A DNA stretch of 64,000 nucleotides from Tulasnella sp. 424 (GCA_019633425.1 WSUB01000024.1:62001-126000); one strand, 5' to 3'; positions 12,630 to 26,066 are shown, numbered from the stretch's first letter. The notes: generated by a model not told the origin, from the letters alone. A program made the numbers and translations.

Positions 12630-14215
12630 TTGTGGAAATTTGAATGTGAACTTGCTCGGACGACCAGCGCGCGTGCGGGAATGAGGAAAATTCGGAAAGG
12701 AATACAGAGACAAGAGAGAAGAGAGAGAGAGTAGAAGAAGAAGGGGACTAAGAGGAAGTATGGACACACTGCCACCAAATCCTCTGTTGCAGCAGTGGGA
12801 TGTTGCAGTTGGGTTGGGGATGAGTTGTGACGAGAAGTGAGCCCACGTTTACAACTTTCCCGCGGCACTCAAGGCAGGCACAGTCAATTGTCCGTGAGGC
12901 CCGTTGCCCGTTGCTAAGCACTGAAACCCCGCAACTCAGGGCAAATAAAACACCAAACACGAACAAGCTTCTACTGTCTCCCTTCCACCTCACTCCCGCC
13001 TCGCGCACCTGCGACTCTCGCGTAGGTTTCGCCATCAAAATCTTAAGCTGCTCCTACATCAAGCCGCTCATTTTTAGCTCTCCTTTTTTCCACCTTCCAT
13101 ATCGAACAGAGGCGAAACGCCCCCTTCCCAGCCATGACGATTGCCTCGCGGAAACAAGACACTTGCAATGCTGCACGAGCACGAGAGCTTCGTCAGCTCC
13201 ATGAAGAAGCCCTCCAAGGATAGCAACGGAAGTCTGGGCACTAATCTATTCCGTATTATGCCCATTACTGACGCGTGCTAAGACGGCCTTTCAAGCACGG
13301 CACTGCCCGTTGTTCGAGTCTAGACACCGTATTAAAAGAGCACTCTAATATGGGGAGGCGCGCCGTGCTTCCAGCGTTACACTTTCAGATCGTTCGTTGC
13401 AGGCAGTCGAGGGCGCACAGGATACCGTCGAATACGCTCCGTTGCTTACGCTCGTCCCGAACCTTAGCTGCGTCCGGACGATGACTATAACGAAGCAAAC
13501 CCAGTCGGACAAAGTTCCAGCCGGTGAATTTTGGCGCCCAAGAGCGACGACCGTTTCAACTCCGCTAGTGTCGGCCGGAATGAAATACCTGGCTGATTTT
13601 AGGAAAATCGCACCCGAACTTACGATTCAATCGAGGCAGTTCCCATAGGACTCGGGAACCTTCAACTTTGCCGGGCAACCGAGGTGGCGCCGGGATTCCT
13701 TTTCAGGATCGAATCTCGGTTAGGTGTCGGCTATGTTTGCAATCGCTTTTCCACCTCGAGCAGGCTACTGGGTCAGATCCGTGAGCATTCAGAATTCTCA
13801 CAAGAAGAGGCTTCTTCCCTCTCTTCTCGGAGCTTGTGCATTAATGTGACTGGGACAAAAGTTATATTCCCCTCGGTCGTGAGAGGCAACGGCGAGGTTG
13901 CACCAAGGCTTCACTCTCCAGATGACTAGGCGAACACCGTCACAGCAGAATTATTCTGGGAAAACAGGCTTTGTTGACCGGTGGACTCGATACGAGAAGA
14001 GGATAGGTCATATCTCTTTCATCTCGGCGATCAGTCACATCCTCGGTGGACTGTGATGTCGTGTCGAAGCCCCAGTGCTGCCCTGGCCGTACTCATACCA
14101 TTCAGCGTTACTCTATCTCTCAGCCCCCCCACCCCCGCCATATGATTTACTGATACCCCCCTTGCCATAGCATCTCTTTCTCAAGTCACAGAGGCCCACA
14201 AGCTGCACCGCCCCC

Positions 14216-14229
14216 TTTTTTTTTTTTTT
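14216..14229 (+). repeat. Poly(T) run
   Basis: Fourteen consecutive T after CCCCC in the gene-poor stretch. Read on the minus strand it is a poly(A) run, which could be the tail of a retroposed sequence, but I see no target-site duplication. Confidence 0.8.
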
Positions 14230-17218
14230 GCGAAAGTCAACAATGCAACGCAATTCGGCAACGAACCGGGCACACTATTAGACTTGGAGATACAAGAGCC
14301 ATATTTAGACGCATGGACAGAAACAAAAGGGTCGAAACAGCCGCCGGTCGGCGAGGTTGCTCTCTCGCCTTGCTCGACAAACACGAAGCGCACCTCAAGG
14401 ATTCCTTTCCTTTCCAACACATAACATTCCAAATTCGCATAAGCTCGCTCATTTGACTTCGTTCCAGGATGTCGTCCTAGCAATAAATGTCTCATGAGCA
14501 TCTTCGGGGCGGAGTAGGTTCACGTCCTCCGGACTTGACCGGGGCCAAACCAGAAAAAGCCTTGCGGCGCTTCTTTTATCCTGAATGCTTTTCATGCTGC
14601 GATCACGAGACTTTGAGCATAGCCCCCTCCCAAAACAGGAAATCCCGTTTCGTCCACACATTTTCCAGAAAGAAGAACTCGGTGTAAACAAGCACCCTCC
14701 CGAAAGCTCTCCGTAAGCCCGCATGGCGACGAACCCAAGGAACCGAGCATAGGTCGATCGGCGAGGCTCGATCGATTCCTTTCGACTGGGAATCTGGAGT
14801 TCCTCGGCTTCCCCCGCTACGATATCTGCAGGACAGAACTGCCTCCCGTCGTCAGAATGCAGGTCCCCCGATCCCCTTAGGCATAGCCTTCCAAACTCTA
14901 TAATCTAGCTGTCAAAAATCCATTTCCCCCTTCAATTATACTATATGGACCCTCCTTGCTGTGCGCATTATGTTTAATCTTGCAGTCAAAGACGTGCGCA
15001 TCCTCCTCCCCGACCGGCGTTTCCCGTAATTCACCGGTATTCAGCATTTATGATCCTTTATTTAGGACAATAGCGTGGTCAAACGCTTCCCACAGGTGAA
15101 AACAGCAAGCCTCTGCTGCACGACATAGTATCCGGGCGGTTGGAGGGCGAAGCGGCTTTCTCCGTCTACAGCCAGAACCAGTGGTTCCCGGTAAGACCCA
15201 GCAAAAGACTCTGATCGGAATCCTCTTCAATAAGTCCGTATACGAGGCAACCCAATCTACCTGGGGTGGAGTGGTGGCACTCGGCCCCACATATTTGCTC
15301 CTTGAACATTGGAGGCACCAACAGGCAAAGTTAACTTGAACCCTGGGTTGCACTTGCGGAAGCCCATCCGGCATAATCCAGCTGTGGGCTCCGGTTCAGG
15401 TCCCCGCTGCAAGTTGGATTTGCGTTTGGTGAGAGCTCGGCGACTTGCCTAAAGGGGATAACCACAACTGGGATCGCCGCAGACTGCGCTAACCCCGAAA
15501 GGGAAATTCCTGAGGTGTTTGCGAGTCCGAACCCAAAAGCAAAAGCGGGCTTGAGATGGACCCGAAATCATAGACAGCTTGAGCTTAAGCCACCTAGGGG
15601 GGATGAGCGGTAAACCAGATTGCGCAAGCCCCACCACCACTTCGCCGCCCAATACTCCGCCTCAAAGCTGCGGACGAACAAGGTACGAAGGCTCGTGATT
15701 TGCGTTCCAATATAAAGCCCCTTTGCTCTTTCAAATATCAACTACGCGGTAGACATAGGGCGTGGATCTTGCTCCACGGCGAGGGGACCACCACAGGAAG
15801 TTCTCGGCCACGCCCCAGATCACCGATACCTTCGGAAACTAAGTCCGAGATGTAAGTAGCCGCAAGTGATATTGGACGACTTCCTGTAGGATTTCTGGGA
15901 CAGTTGGCACCCCAGCACTTGCGTGCCTGGGGCTCTTTCCCTGATTACTCGTCTGGCTGGCGATGTGTGTCAAACCGTCGCTTTCAGATCCACCCAAAAC
16001 TGGGTCAACGATTTTCGACCTCTGTCCTACCTCATCATTCGTCGAAATATTTTCGCAAGGGCGTAGGGGATGTCGGATGGTTTTACGGGTGTACCTGTGC
16101 TGTATTTGGTTCGGAGCGACGGGTCTCGGGTCTCGGTGGTACGGCGGATTTGGCGGCGTTAAGGGAGTGTCATCGAGTTCAGCGCCCAAAATTAGACTGC
16201 AAAGAGTGGGGGCCTTAACAGTTCGCTCGCTTCAAGTGTAGAGGTGATTCGTGGAAGCTGGAGTCTCAGTAGACCGGAGTTCCTGATGCAGTCACCCACA
16301 TCAGGTAAATATCAGATTTTTCCCTGACATTTTCCTGAATATCAGAGTGTCAAGTGTCCCAGAAATCCTACGCGAAGTCGCCCATTGACATCTCTCTCAT
16401 CACGCTATCACCACGGTATCCTATGTTGAGTAAATAAATTGACCAGCTGCCCCTCCTTCATCCCAACCACTGCCCGGGTACGAGACAGCCCGAGAGAGAG
16501 ACGTCCTCTCCATTCTGCTATCTCTGATTTGTGATACACGTCATATTGCTGTGTTCTAATGTATACGTAATCTCATAATAAATACACGCTCGGCTGAGGA
16601 GATTTCCGGTCGAGGTTCTGTGTGGCTAGAGAGACCTTATCATCTAAATTCAGAAGGCGTTATCGTAAAGAACTCCCGACCTGCGGGATGCACGCTTGAA
16701 CTAAGACATGTACAAACTGCTCCGGAGAAACTGTGTACTCATAGACTGACCTTCATTTGCGCTGCCGAAGCCCCAGGCAAGGACTGGCCAGCTCGACTGA
16801 AGTCGAGTGTTGGTTGGGAGAATCTCCCCTTTGAGATCAGAAGCCCTTAAGTGGAGGGTCGATAGAAGCCCTGAAAGGAGAGTTCATTCATCTGATATTA
16901 TTCCATTGGAAGGTACTGATTAAATCAAGTCTCGCTACCGAGAAGCCCAACCGCCCATCGGATGGGACTAATTGCATGCGCTTGATCAAGGGTGAACCAG
17001 TAGAATCTCTGGAATGGTATTTCAAAGACAAAAATTACAACGGAAGAATTCACATGCACGTGTCACGGAACAGTGTTTCTCCTCAACGGTGATCGCGGAA
17101 AGCGCGGAACCGACGGGGTGCGTTTGCTCGATCGGCTCGACGGACAATACCTACAGGACGGACTTCTGGACCGCCCATAAGGTATGCCAGTAAAGATTTG
17201 TACATAGTGAAGGCTCTT

Positions 17219-17424
17219 TCACTCCTCGGAATCGCCTGGTTGGATGATCCCCATGATCGCGAGTGCCTGGTGGGCCGCCTGGTCTCGAGCGATCTTCTTA
17301 CGATGGCCTGTGCCGAATCCCATAGCTACATCCCAATAATGAGAACTTCACAATAACGAGTACGAACGTAAGCAACTTACGTTGCCCCACAACTATTGGT
17401 GGGCTTAATAAGTATGCAGGTCGC
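17219..17424 (-). pseudogene. Orphan C-terminal piece of a dsRNA-binding motif (fragment or 3' exons)
   Basis: On the minus strand two exon-like segments join across a 55-bp intron (17380-17326, GTAAGT..TAG). They give VVGQPMGFGTGHRKKIARD followed by QAAHQALAIMG and then a stop at 17219-17221. The pattern G-x-G-x-x-KK-x-A-x-x-x-A-A-x-x-A-L is the second half of a dsRNA-binding motif, including the KK pair that contacts RNA. I looked upstream (to about 17.9 kb) for the first half (PxYxxxxxxGPxH) and did not find it in a joinable frame. It is therefore either a truncated relic or the last two exons of a gene whose earlier exons I cannot resolve. The intron still has intact signals, so decay would be recent. 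The upper limit is the first ATG in frame and is arbitrary. Confidence 0.45.
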
Positions 17425-20400
17425 ATGATTACGGAAATGAAGGGGCTCACGTCTTACGATGGCCGTCCAAACTACGTGTGGATTCTGGCCCCTGGAAGAT
17501 TCTTCCCAAGTGATGTCTTCAAGTCGATTGTTATTTTGGGCCCTTTTAGCGGCCCCGTTAATACCGGGTACTGGGACGATAGCCTAGGATCCTACGTGCC
17601 AGCTAGGGAAATCACCCGCAAGTCAGCAGGCAAGTGGAGCCGTAATTAGGAACCCGACGAACTTGTGCAGTAACATGGAATAGCTCGCTGATAAGTGTTC
17701 CGGGAAGGAACTGAGCCGGACATACAGAGACAAGAAGTAAAGCCTCACGTTTGTTGCTTGACATGATTGGGGACGCGTCGAGAGGGTCTGTACGGACGTT
17801 GGGGGAGATATCAGTCCGGCTTCCGATCGATACATAGCACCCGTTTTTTTGGGAACCAAATACGTCATATAAAACGTATGCTCGAAGCCAATCCGAACAG
17901 GAACGGGAACTGCGGCTATCGGAAGAAGTAGAATGCCTTTAGAACGCTAGTGGATTCGGATCGAGTATGATATAACCTGGGCTTGAAAGCAGTCTAGCAA
18001 CCGGCGGTGCTCGGGGAACACGACGTGGAGAGAGTGAGGTCCGCGATGCTCCATTCCGAATACGAGAACAGACCGGTGGGCTATTGTGGAGACGTATCGG
18101 GTGGCGTATGGCAGAGATATCTTTGCATAGTGGGCAAGTCCCCTGGCGAAGGTGGTGGAGTTATATCGTTAATGACCGAGAAGAGGTCGAGGTCGCACAA
18201 CACTGAGAGTCCCAGGACGGGTTCCAGTCTCTGTCCGATCTTCAACACGGTTTCCCTCACCCCGCTCGGTTACCCTTCAAATTCGAAGATCAGAAAGAGG
18301 AGATTCCACCCTCACCTGTCAATCGAGATGTCGAATTAATCTGGGCCCCTTCTTGAAGGAGGAATCGAGTGTCGTCCGGGCTTGTTGTCGACAACCCGGT
18401 CCACAACGCGATCTCCCTTGCATATCAGCAGAGCTGATCTGACCCCTTTCCGCAACACCGCTGCTTCAAACCAAGCCTTCTAGAAGCTCTCTCGGGCACT
18501 GCTGATTCGGGTCATCCCATCCTGCTTTTGTTATTTCGTCCGTCAGGTACGTGCGCAGAGTCTGGTGGACTCGGCCGTTGCGAGTTGGTGACATGGCACG
18601 GCACCAGGAGGGTTTAGGAAAGGCTGAAGGACACTTTATGTCACGGGTTTGTGTCCAAAAGACTCCGGAAGCGAGAATCTCCAACGACAGGGATGAACAT
18701 TCAAACTGGCCAGCCCATACGCGCGGGGCTCAATCGTTCAAGGATCCGGTGCAGGCAATCTCGCTGCCACAGATATGGACCTTGAACTGTCGTTTTCCAA
18801 TCTTGTTAGGTATTCTCGTCATTTGTCCGACTTGAAGATGACCTCATGACGAAAATGGCAAGCAATCACACTACAGGGGGCAGCTCAGCACGACCGATTT
18901 CTTTTCTGGGCATACATACAAGCCCACTTGCCTGCGGTGGGCTGGATTGATCGACAGCAAGACGACAGAGGCAACGTCGCGATGGTTTATCGGTCGCCGA
19001 AAATCAAGCAACGGATTATACAAATATCCGGTGTGTGAAGGGCCGCTTGTCGTATGAGAAGACGCCGAAAAGTGGTAGATGTCGATCGCTCTCGAAGTAT
19101 TCAACGTCTCTAGACTTTCCCGTGTCATCAAAAGCTGACGACAACCGCTAACCCGGGTAGGATCCCACCGCATGCGACTCATTCATCCATGCTTTCAGAT
19201 GGAATCCAAAGGAACAAGCGATGGGATCCCGCCAACTTTGCATCCCTCTCTTCAAGTGATTTAAGCACCGGGATTTGACGGGCTATTCAGTGGTGGTCGA
19301 AATTTGGGTTGGTATGTCCGTTTGCTCTTGAACCGGACTGTCTGCCGGGCAACTCCCGCGCCCGCCAGTATCCCTCGGATCCACACTCCACCACTTCGAA
19401 CGACGCGTCTGTCGAGTTGGTACCTTTTGCTGGACCGATAAGCAAAAAAGCTTACTGGTGGAGCTCCGGTTCCGAATGCATGGCTCTGGCCTCGTGATCT
19501 GCAGGTGCTAATGGGGGAAATTTACATCCCACCTTCGGCAAGCAAAGTCTGTTCCCCCGAGCACTCCTAGGCCTACTATTATTAAGTCAAAGGCTGGTAT
19601 GACGGTGTTTGATTGGCTAGAGATAAAGTGCTGTTGGATGTCCTGTTCAGCGACCGACGGCTGTCTCTACCCCGTCTTTGCGCTCTTCCAGACCTGTTCG
19701 AAAGCAAATCTCCTTCGCTCGCACCCCAAGAAGGACGGCCATGACGTCATACGTTTGCCATTACAAGAAAGGATTTTGAGGCAGGGCGATGGCTCAGAAT
19801 TGTGGATTATTAGAGCAAAGCGGTGAAAGTCGACTAGAAGGGATTATTTCTTCAAATGGTACGAAGACCTGTCCGCCTGGTTTTGAGTAGCTCTTACTAT
19901 TTTCAAGCCGTGGTGTCTCGTCGTCCTCGCAACGAAACCCCCAACAACAATTTCTGCGGACGGACAAATGGTCAATAAATATGTCGAGCCAGATGGTGTG
20001 ACGAGCCTCATACACGCAACCGACAGGCGCTTGCCTACTCTTGCATGAACGATCGACTGACCACCCTTCCCAGTGTAGAACCGTAGAATTCAAATTTGCT
20101 TGCTAACAAAAAAAAATACTAGACTTGGGTAGGGTGCACCACCAGCCCCGTATCAAGCTATCAGGTCCCGGAATATGATTCTAATCAGCTAACGCTTGTG
20201 AGTGTGATGCAGAACCCTAGCTAGCTACAATCCTTCACTGGACCTGCGATCCCATGGGCCATCACACATTTAGGCATTTCACAAGGCTCAGCTCAGCCAC
20301 GAGAACGCGCATATCAGGACCCAGAGTCGCCCTGACCTCCATGGGATGGGCACCATAACCTGGTACGACCTGTGTTGGAGTGGGACGGCTTTAGATATTC

Positions 20401-20879
20401 TTCGATGTGGGGATTGTGATCACCCACTCCGCCTGGGGTTTTTAAAAACTTCGACGAAGATGGTGTCGACTCCTGCTGAGATGTTGTCGCATTTCGTGGC
20501 GACACTGAATCGCAAGGGGAGCTTGATGCCACTTGTTCAACGACTCCCTGTAACGAATATCTTATCAAAAACGAGCGCTTCGTCTTGTGATCGCACAGCA
20601 CTCAATCTTGCGACCTCTGGAAGGTGCCAGTCACCTGGAGACAGGGAAAGTAGAAAGGCCGACCGTGGAAACCACCTGCGGCCGCCTCGTGTTCACCTCA
20701 CATTACTTCCTAAACGAGTTTCGAATTCACTTTTTCACTCCTCCTAAGTACACTCAAGACGGTACAGCCCCTGAGTTTTTCCCTTAGCCTGCACGACAAC
20801 ACGTTTACTTCATACACGCCCGCCTTCGAATCCGTATAATTACCGTCAGGCAACGGTCCCGACTCATCCCTCCAAACCA

Positions 20880-21060
20880 CTTCACACCATCTTACTTTCT
20901 TCTCACTGCTCTTTTTTTTCGCTACTTTACTCTTTTCACGCCCTTTTCACCCCCCTCTTACTCTTTTTTCTTCCTTTACACCCCTTTTGCTTTTTCTTCT
21001 TAACCACCACCTGCCGCCGGCAACTCCTTATTACTTCAACACCCCAACCGAACGACATTG
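20880..21060 (+). promoter_or_regulatory. Pyrimidine-rich promoter and leader of the GH16 gene
   Basis: About 180 bp almost free of G on the plus strand, with long CT tracts ending just before the ATG at 21067. CT-rich blocks of this kind flank transcription starts of well-expressed fungal genes; the start itself cannot be placed from sequence alone. Confidence 0.5.
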
Positions 21061-21066
21061 TTGACA

Positions 21067-22749
21067 ATGCGGTTCGACACCGTCGCTTGTTTCTCGTTGT
21101 TTTTATGTCTCACAACCGCTCATTTGCAACAACCACATCATGCACAACATCAGCCATCTCAACAACATATGAGCAGGAGGGAACGGCTCTTTCACGACAT
21201 AGGAGTGGCACTGTCGGGAGTGTGGCCACCCAGGATGCGAGACGCTCGCTCGCAGAGGAAGATGGTCAAGCGTGGAGGTGTCATGTCGCATAACCAGTGT
21301 ATCCTCCGGGCTCCAAATAGTCTCGTCCAGCAAGGTCCGGATTCGACGTCCCCCGCGAACGGAACAAGCACGTCGGCCCATGGTACCACCAGTACGGGTA
21401 AAGGTGGCGCCACGACGACGAAGACCAGCACGACCACCGGCAAAGGCTCATCCCCAACCACCACAACCACCACAACCACCACTCCAGCCTCCACTACGTC
21501 GTCAGCTTACAAGAAGAAATGGGATGCTGTAAGTTTATGAGCTTCACGATGGCAGTCGCGCCCTCTGAACCCCTCTCCCCCTTTGTCTTTCAGTCCGGCG
21601 ACGATTTCTTCGACAGCTGGACCTTCTGGTCTCTCGAAGATCCTACACATGGAACAGTTCAGTATACTACCCAGCAGGATGCGGTGAGTTTGATGCGGGG
21701 TTAGGTCGCAGCGTGGAGTTCACGCTTACGCCATCCCCCTTTGTTGGGGCTCGCTCTCGCCCATAGCAAAACAGCAATTTGATTGACGTCGACAACGATG
21801 GTAACGCGATTATGCGAGTGGATACGACACCCCAAATCACTACCGGCAGGAAGAGCGTTCGAATTCAATCCACCCAGACCTTCAATGGGGGTCTCTGGGT
21901 GCTGGATGCCTCGCATATCCCGACTGGATGTGGCACATGGCCGTAAGTATCCCGACCCTCATTTTTTGGGGTTTCTGATGAATTAATTATCGGAACGATC
22001 TGTCCGCAGCGCTTTCTGGACCCATGGTCCGAATTGGCCAGCGGATGGCGAAATTGACATTGTCGAGGGCGTGAGCAACAACACATATAACCAAATGACA
22101 CTCCATACCGCCCCCGGATGTACGGTTGCTCCGGACTCAGGAGGAACCGGAAAGCTTCTCGGATCTGTATGCGGAGCAGCCGAGACCGGCAATGCTGGCT
22201 GCGGAATTGTTGATAATAATCCCGACAGCTATGGAGGAGGTTACAACGCGTGAGTCGAATCCCCCGATTTCACCTCGCAATCAAGCTAACGAGGCCTGAA
22301 CTAATAATAGTAATGGAGGTGGTGTTCACACTATGCTTTGGGATGATGAGGGCGTTTCTATCTGGTTCTTCCCTCGCGGGTCGATTCCAAAGGACTTGTC
22401 TTCTGAAGCGCCTCAACCTGCTTCGTGGGGCCAACCCTCGGCGCACTTCCCTTCGTCAACCTGCTCAGCCTACGGCTTCAACCGGGACCATACAACTATC
22501 TTCGACACGACGTTCTGCGGTGACTGGGCTGCTGCCACTTGGGCCACTGCCCCGAACCAGGGCGGAGCGAGCTGCGCCCAGTTGACTGGTGTCGCAACCT
22601 GCCAGGATTATGTTCAGAATCACGGAGCAGACTTTTCGGAAGCTTGTGAGTGTAATTATGGAATTGCCCCTGGGCGCGCAGTGCACTGACAAAGACCCCC
22701 CAAATCAGACTGGAAAGTAAAGAGCGTCAAGGTTTACCAGACATCGTGA
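21067..22749 (+). CDS. Secreted GH16 family endo-beta-1,3(4)-glucanase-like hydrolase
   Basis: Exons: 21067-21528, 21594-21683, 21767-21942, 22010-22249, 22311-22645, 22709-22749; 447 aa. Residues 1-19 form a signal peptide (MRFDTVACFSLFLCLTTAH). A Ser/Thr/Gly-rich linker lies at about 85-150. The GH16 domain follows (SGDDFFDSWTFWSLEDPTHG onward). The catalytic motif GEIDIVEG has the nucleophile Glu at about 257, Asp 259 and acid/base Glu at about 262, in the E-x-D-x-x-E pattern of laminarinase-type members. The C-terminal strand YWKVKSVKVYQ closes the jelly roll. Substrates in the family are beta-1,3 or mixed beta-1,3/1,4 glucans; action may be on the fungal wall or on plant glucan. Unusually, the long linker lies N-terminal to the catalytic domain. 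The signal peptide plus linker means secretion or wall attachment; I see no C-terminal GPI signal. Confidence 0.9.
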
Positions 22750-23136
22750 TCATCTCCTTTATTGCTTCGCACAGGAGCCTGGACTATTCTCGGCATGACA
22801 GAGACGTTGGCATGGCTTTCTCGTCAAGGGTTCGATCATTCTTCTATTCTCCCACTTGTTCCCCCTCACAATCGACAAACGAAGATCTGTTGTATCCTGT
22901 ATTATCTCCTCTCTTTTGTATATAGGCGCATATAGAGATTGGCAAATGACCAAGGTGCATTTATCATCGTTTGAGTCTCGTTTGTCAGCTGTCGACGTGG
23001 TTGGAGGACGTGTGTCGGGCTTTGCCGAGGGTGTGCTTAAAATTCGCGTTGGGTGGGGTCTCAGTAACCATAATTTCGTCTCCTCGCCGATCAGCACAAC
23101 ATCTTCATTTTAGACCAGCTTTGAAGCTCATCGTGG
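22750..23136. other. Intergenic, tandem genes
   Basis: 387 bp between the GH16 stop and the transporter start, both on the plus strand. It should hold the terminator of the first gene and the promoter of the second. No further feature seen. Confidence 0.5.
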
Positions 23137-25725
23137 ATGCCATCACCAGGCGACGCTCATCCTCTTCTTTCTGCTGCCACGTCTTCTGGTGAAGGCTTGC
23201 GCAAACGCGTCTCCAACGGGCAGCTCAACGCCTCCAACCGGTACTCCATACCGCCACCACCAGCGTCGCCATCCCCACCTCCTACACCACAGACGCCCAC
23301 CAAGAAACCAAGGAAGCGTCGTTCTGTCCAGAGCTTGAAGGTTTCTGAGATTGCTACTACCACTGCCGTCGCTGTCGGTCCAAACGCGAATTCCAACTCC
23401 TCAACGAACGACATGACCACGTTAGCACCAGACGGTATCTTGCATTCCGCCCACAGAACGCCGCATTCGGCAAGATTTCCTCGGCCGCCCGGGGACGATG
23501 AGGAGGAGGTGCTTATTGGCCTGCTGAGCGGGTCTTCAACGCAGGCGGGCAATGGCAGGGTGAGCGGTATGGATGCGCTGGAAGAGGAGAGCGAAGACGG
23601 GGTGGAGGAGAAGAAGAGTGCAGGTCCCATGTCTTCCAGAGATAAATATGCTATTGCGCTTTTGATTGTACTATGTGAGTCTCTTCTGTGGTCGCTGTCT
23701 TGGCATATCCAGGCTCACTCGAGACCCGACAACACCGCCGCGTCCAAACAGACCTCATTCAAGGCATTCCAATTGGTCTCGCCTTTGGTTCAATACCGTT
23801 CCTTCTCAAATCTAAACTATCCTATTCTCAGCTTGGCACTTTTTCGCTTGCTACGTGAGTTCACCCTGCCACGCTTTGTCTTCTGTTTCACCGCTGACAA
23901 AGGTACCATAGCTTCCCTTACTCGCTCAAACTGCTACACGCGCCTATAGTTGACGCCATTTTTCATTCAAAACTCGGTCGAAGGAAATCATGGATTGTTC
24001 CAATACAAATTATTATGGGTTCATTAATGATCTGGATGGGGAATAATGCGAGGGTCTTGATAGAAACGGTCAGTCGATTTGGCAATCCATGAGCCAACCT
24101 TCCTCGCTGACGTGCCGACTCCTCGACAGGAACACCCACCGGTAAATCAACTTACAGCAGTATTTACGCTGCTCATATTCTTTGCCGCCACTCAAGGTTG
24201 GTTTTGAGTATGCGAAAATATGTCACACTCTAACCGTTGTGACCCCTTTCAGACATCGCCGTTGATGGCTGGGCATTAACCCTCCTCTCTCAAGAGAACT
24301 TGTCATACGCTTCCACAGCCCAAACAGCTGGTCTCAACTCCGGGTACTTCCTCTCGTTCACCGTATTCCTGGCTTTGAACAGTGCCGATTTTGCGTACGT
24401 TTAACCCTGTGTAGCTCCGGCGAGACGACTGACATGCCCGCTTTGCAGAAATAAATACTTCCGATCTGTTCCATCGGAAGTTCCAATGCTATCACTCGCT
24501 GCTTACTTACGGTTCTGGGGCTTTGTTTCGTTTGCCGTGTCGCTATGGCTCGTTTTCTTCAAGCGAGAAGTGAGTAGTACCGGGGATACCATCACTTTGA
24601 CAACTCACTTAAATGCTTTGGAATAAGGATCCTGTAAAAGGAGACGAAGATGATTTGCATCTTGGGCGGATTTATAAGAGCATGTGGGAGGTCTGCAAGC
24701 TGAAGCGTAGGTCACAGTATCCTGCCCCAACGAGTCGTCCGTATACTCAACCTCCGTGGAATTCGCTTATTATAGATGTTCAACTTCTCTGCGTCGTCCA
24801 CTTGCTCGCCAAGATTGGTTTCCAAGCAAACGAGGCGGCCACTAACCTGAAGATGGTTGAGAAAGGACTCAACAAAGAGGATCTTGCTTTGGTGGTCCTA
24901 GTCGATTTCCCTTTCCAAATCATCGGCGGTTGGCTGGCTGCTCGGTGGTCTGTTGGCGATAAGGCACTCCGTCCTTGGATTTGGGGTTTCTGGGCGAGGC
25001 TGGGATTCGCGGCTTATTATATGGTTATTTTATGGCTCTTCCCGAAGCCACCGACACCTGCAAGTTTCTTCCTGTTGTTGATTGTGTCTAACGTCTTGTC
25101 AAGCTTTGCTTCGTAAGTTGCTCGTCCTTCGCCGGCGAATCCTCAACCCAGTCTGACGCGATGGGGCTTTCCAGGACCGTGCAGTTCGTTGGCATGTCGG
25201 CCTTCCACACGCAGATTGCTGACCCAGTGATCGGAGGCACCTACATGACAGTGCGTATGCAGCGCTTATGCTCTTGCATTCGCTAATTGACTTCGACCTT
25301 CAGCTCCTGAACACCATTAGCAACCTTGGAGGGACATGGCCGCGATTCTTCGTCTTGCGAGGTGAGTAGGTCCAGCATTCTGCCTCCAGGACTGGCTGAC
25401 CAACAACACGATGCCAAACGCAGGTGTCGATGCCTTCACTGTCGCAACATGCCATGTGACCTCTTCGACAACAAAGGGGTCAACCCTAGCAGCCGCTGGC
25501 GCCGAGTGTGTATCAGACGCCGGAAAAGCTCTCTGCACGGAAAGTGGTGGAACGTGTGTGATCGAACGCGATGGATATTATATTATGTCCAGTATCTGCG
25601 TCGGGCTGGGCGTTATCCTTCTTGTGACCTTCATTCTTCCGACTGCCAAGATGCTCCAAGGTACGGCTCAAAGGAATTCGTTTGCATCCGAAGGACAAGA
25701 GGGTATTGACTCGCTTCTTCGCTAG
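23137..25725 (+). CDS. Acetyl-CoA transporter of the SLC33A1 / AT-1 family (MFS fold)
   Basis: Exons: 23137-23674, 23752-23854, 23912-24068, 24130-24196, 24253-24394, 24449-24569, 24628-24706, 24776-25112, 25175-25250, 25304-25361, 25424-25725; 659 aa. About 175 disordered N-terminal residues precede the transporter. The family's first helix is IALLIVLYLIQGIPIGLAFG, followed by SIPFLLKSKLSYSQLGTFSL and the hallmark FPYSLKLLHAPIVDAIFHSK. Later landmarks are TQDIAVDGWALTLLS, LNSGYFLSFTVFLALNS, LLAKIGFQANEAATNLKMVEKG, GGTYMTLLNTISNLGGTWPR and a luminal Cys-containing loop before the last helix. In animals the family imports acetyl-CoA into the ER lumen for protein acetylation. The topology and every listed motif fit. 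All ten introns keep frame, so the gene looks intact and functional. Confidence 0.93.
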
Positions 25726-26066
25726 CTCTCCCACTGCAAAAATGGAGGATTAAGACTATGCCACATTAATTTATCTTAAGTCGTTCTTGTTGCCTTTTAG
25801 TCGTAATCTAGGGGGTCTTGGCGGCTGGTTTTCGCTGTTGTGAGTGAAGCGCGGCATCCGAACCATCCAAGTCAACCACTTCAGCAGCAGTCAACTGGAA
25901 GACCAGTGCAAAACGAGGAACGGAATCTCGCTTAGTTGTCACACGAAATAATACAGATGCGAAGGGAGTTGAATAACGATTGGGTGAGACATACAAGCAA
26001 TTGGTGGAAAGATTACTGCGGAACGCGCTCGCGATACTTTCACCCCTCTCATCAACGCGACAGCTC

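Larger units (their letters stand above)
12630..21066. other. Gene-poor region of 8.4 kb
   Basis: Apart from the short dsRNA-binding fragment near 17.3 kb, I cannot support any gene here on either strand. All open frames are short and lack recognisable domains. I see no reverse transcriptase, integrase or transposase motif and no terminal repeats by eye. The region has balanced base composition and one 14-T run at 14216-14229. Its last 190 bp (20880-21060) are strongly C/T-rich, typical of fungal promoters and 5' leaders, and belong to the GH16 gene. Confidence 0.5.

Noticed and set aside
11903..12684. Open frames on both strands over the phosphatase N-terminus
   Set aside because: They overlap the exon that encodes the intact phosphatase start and have no independent support.
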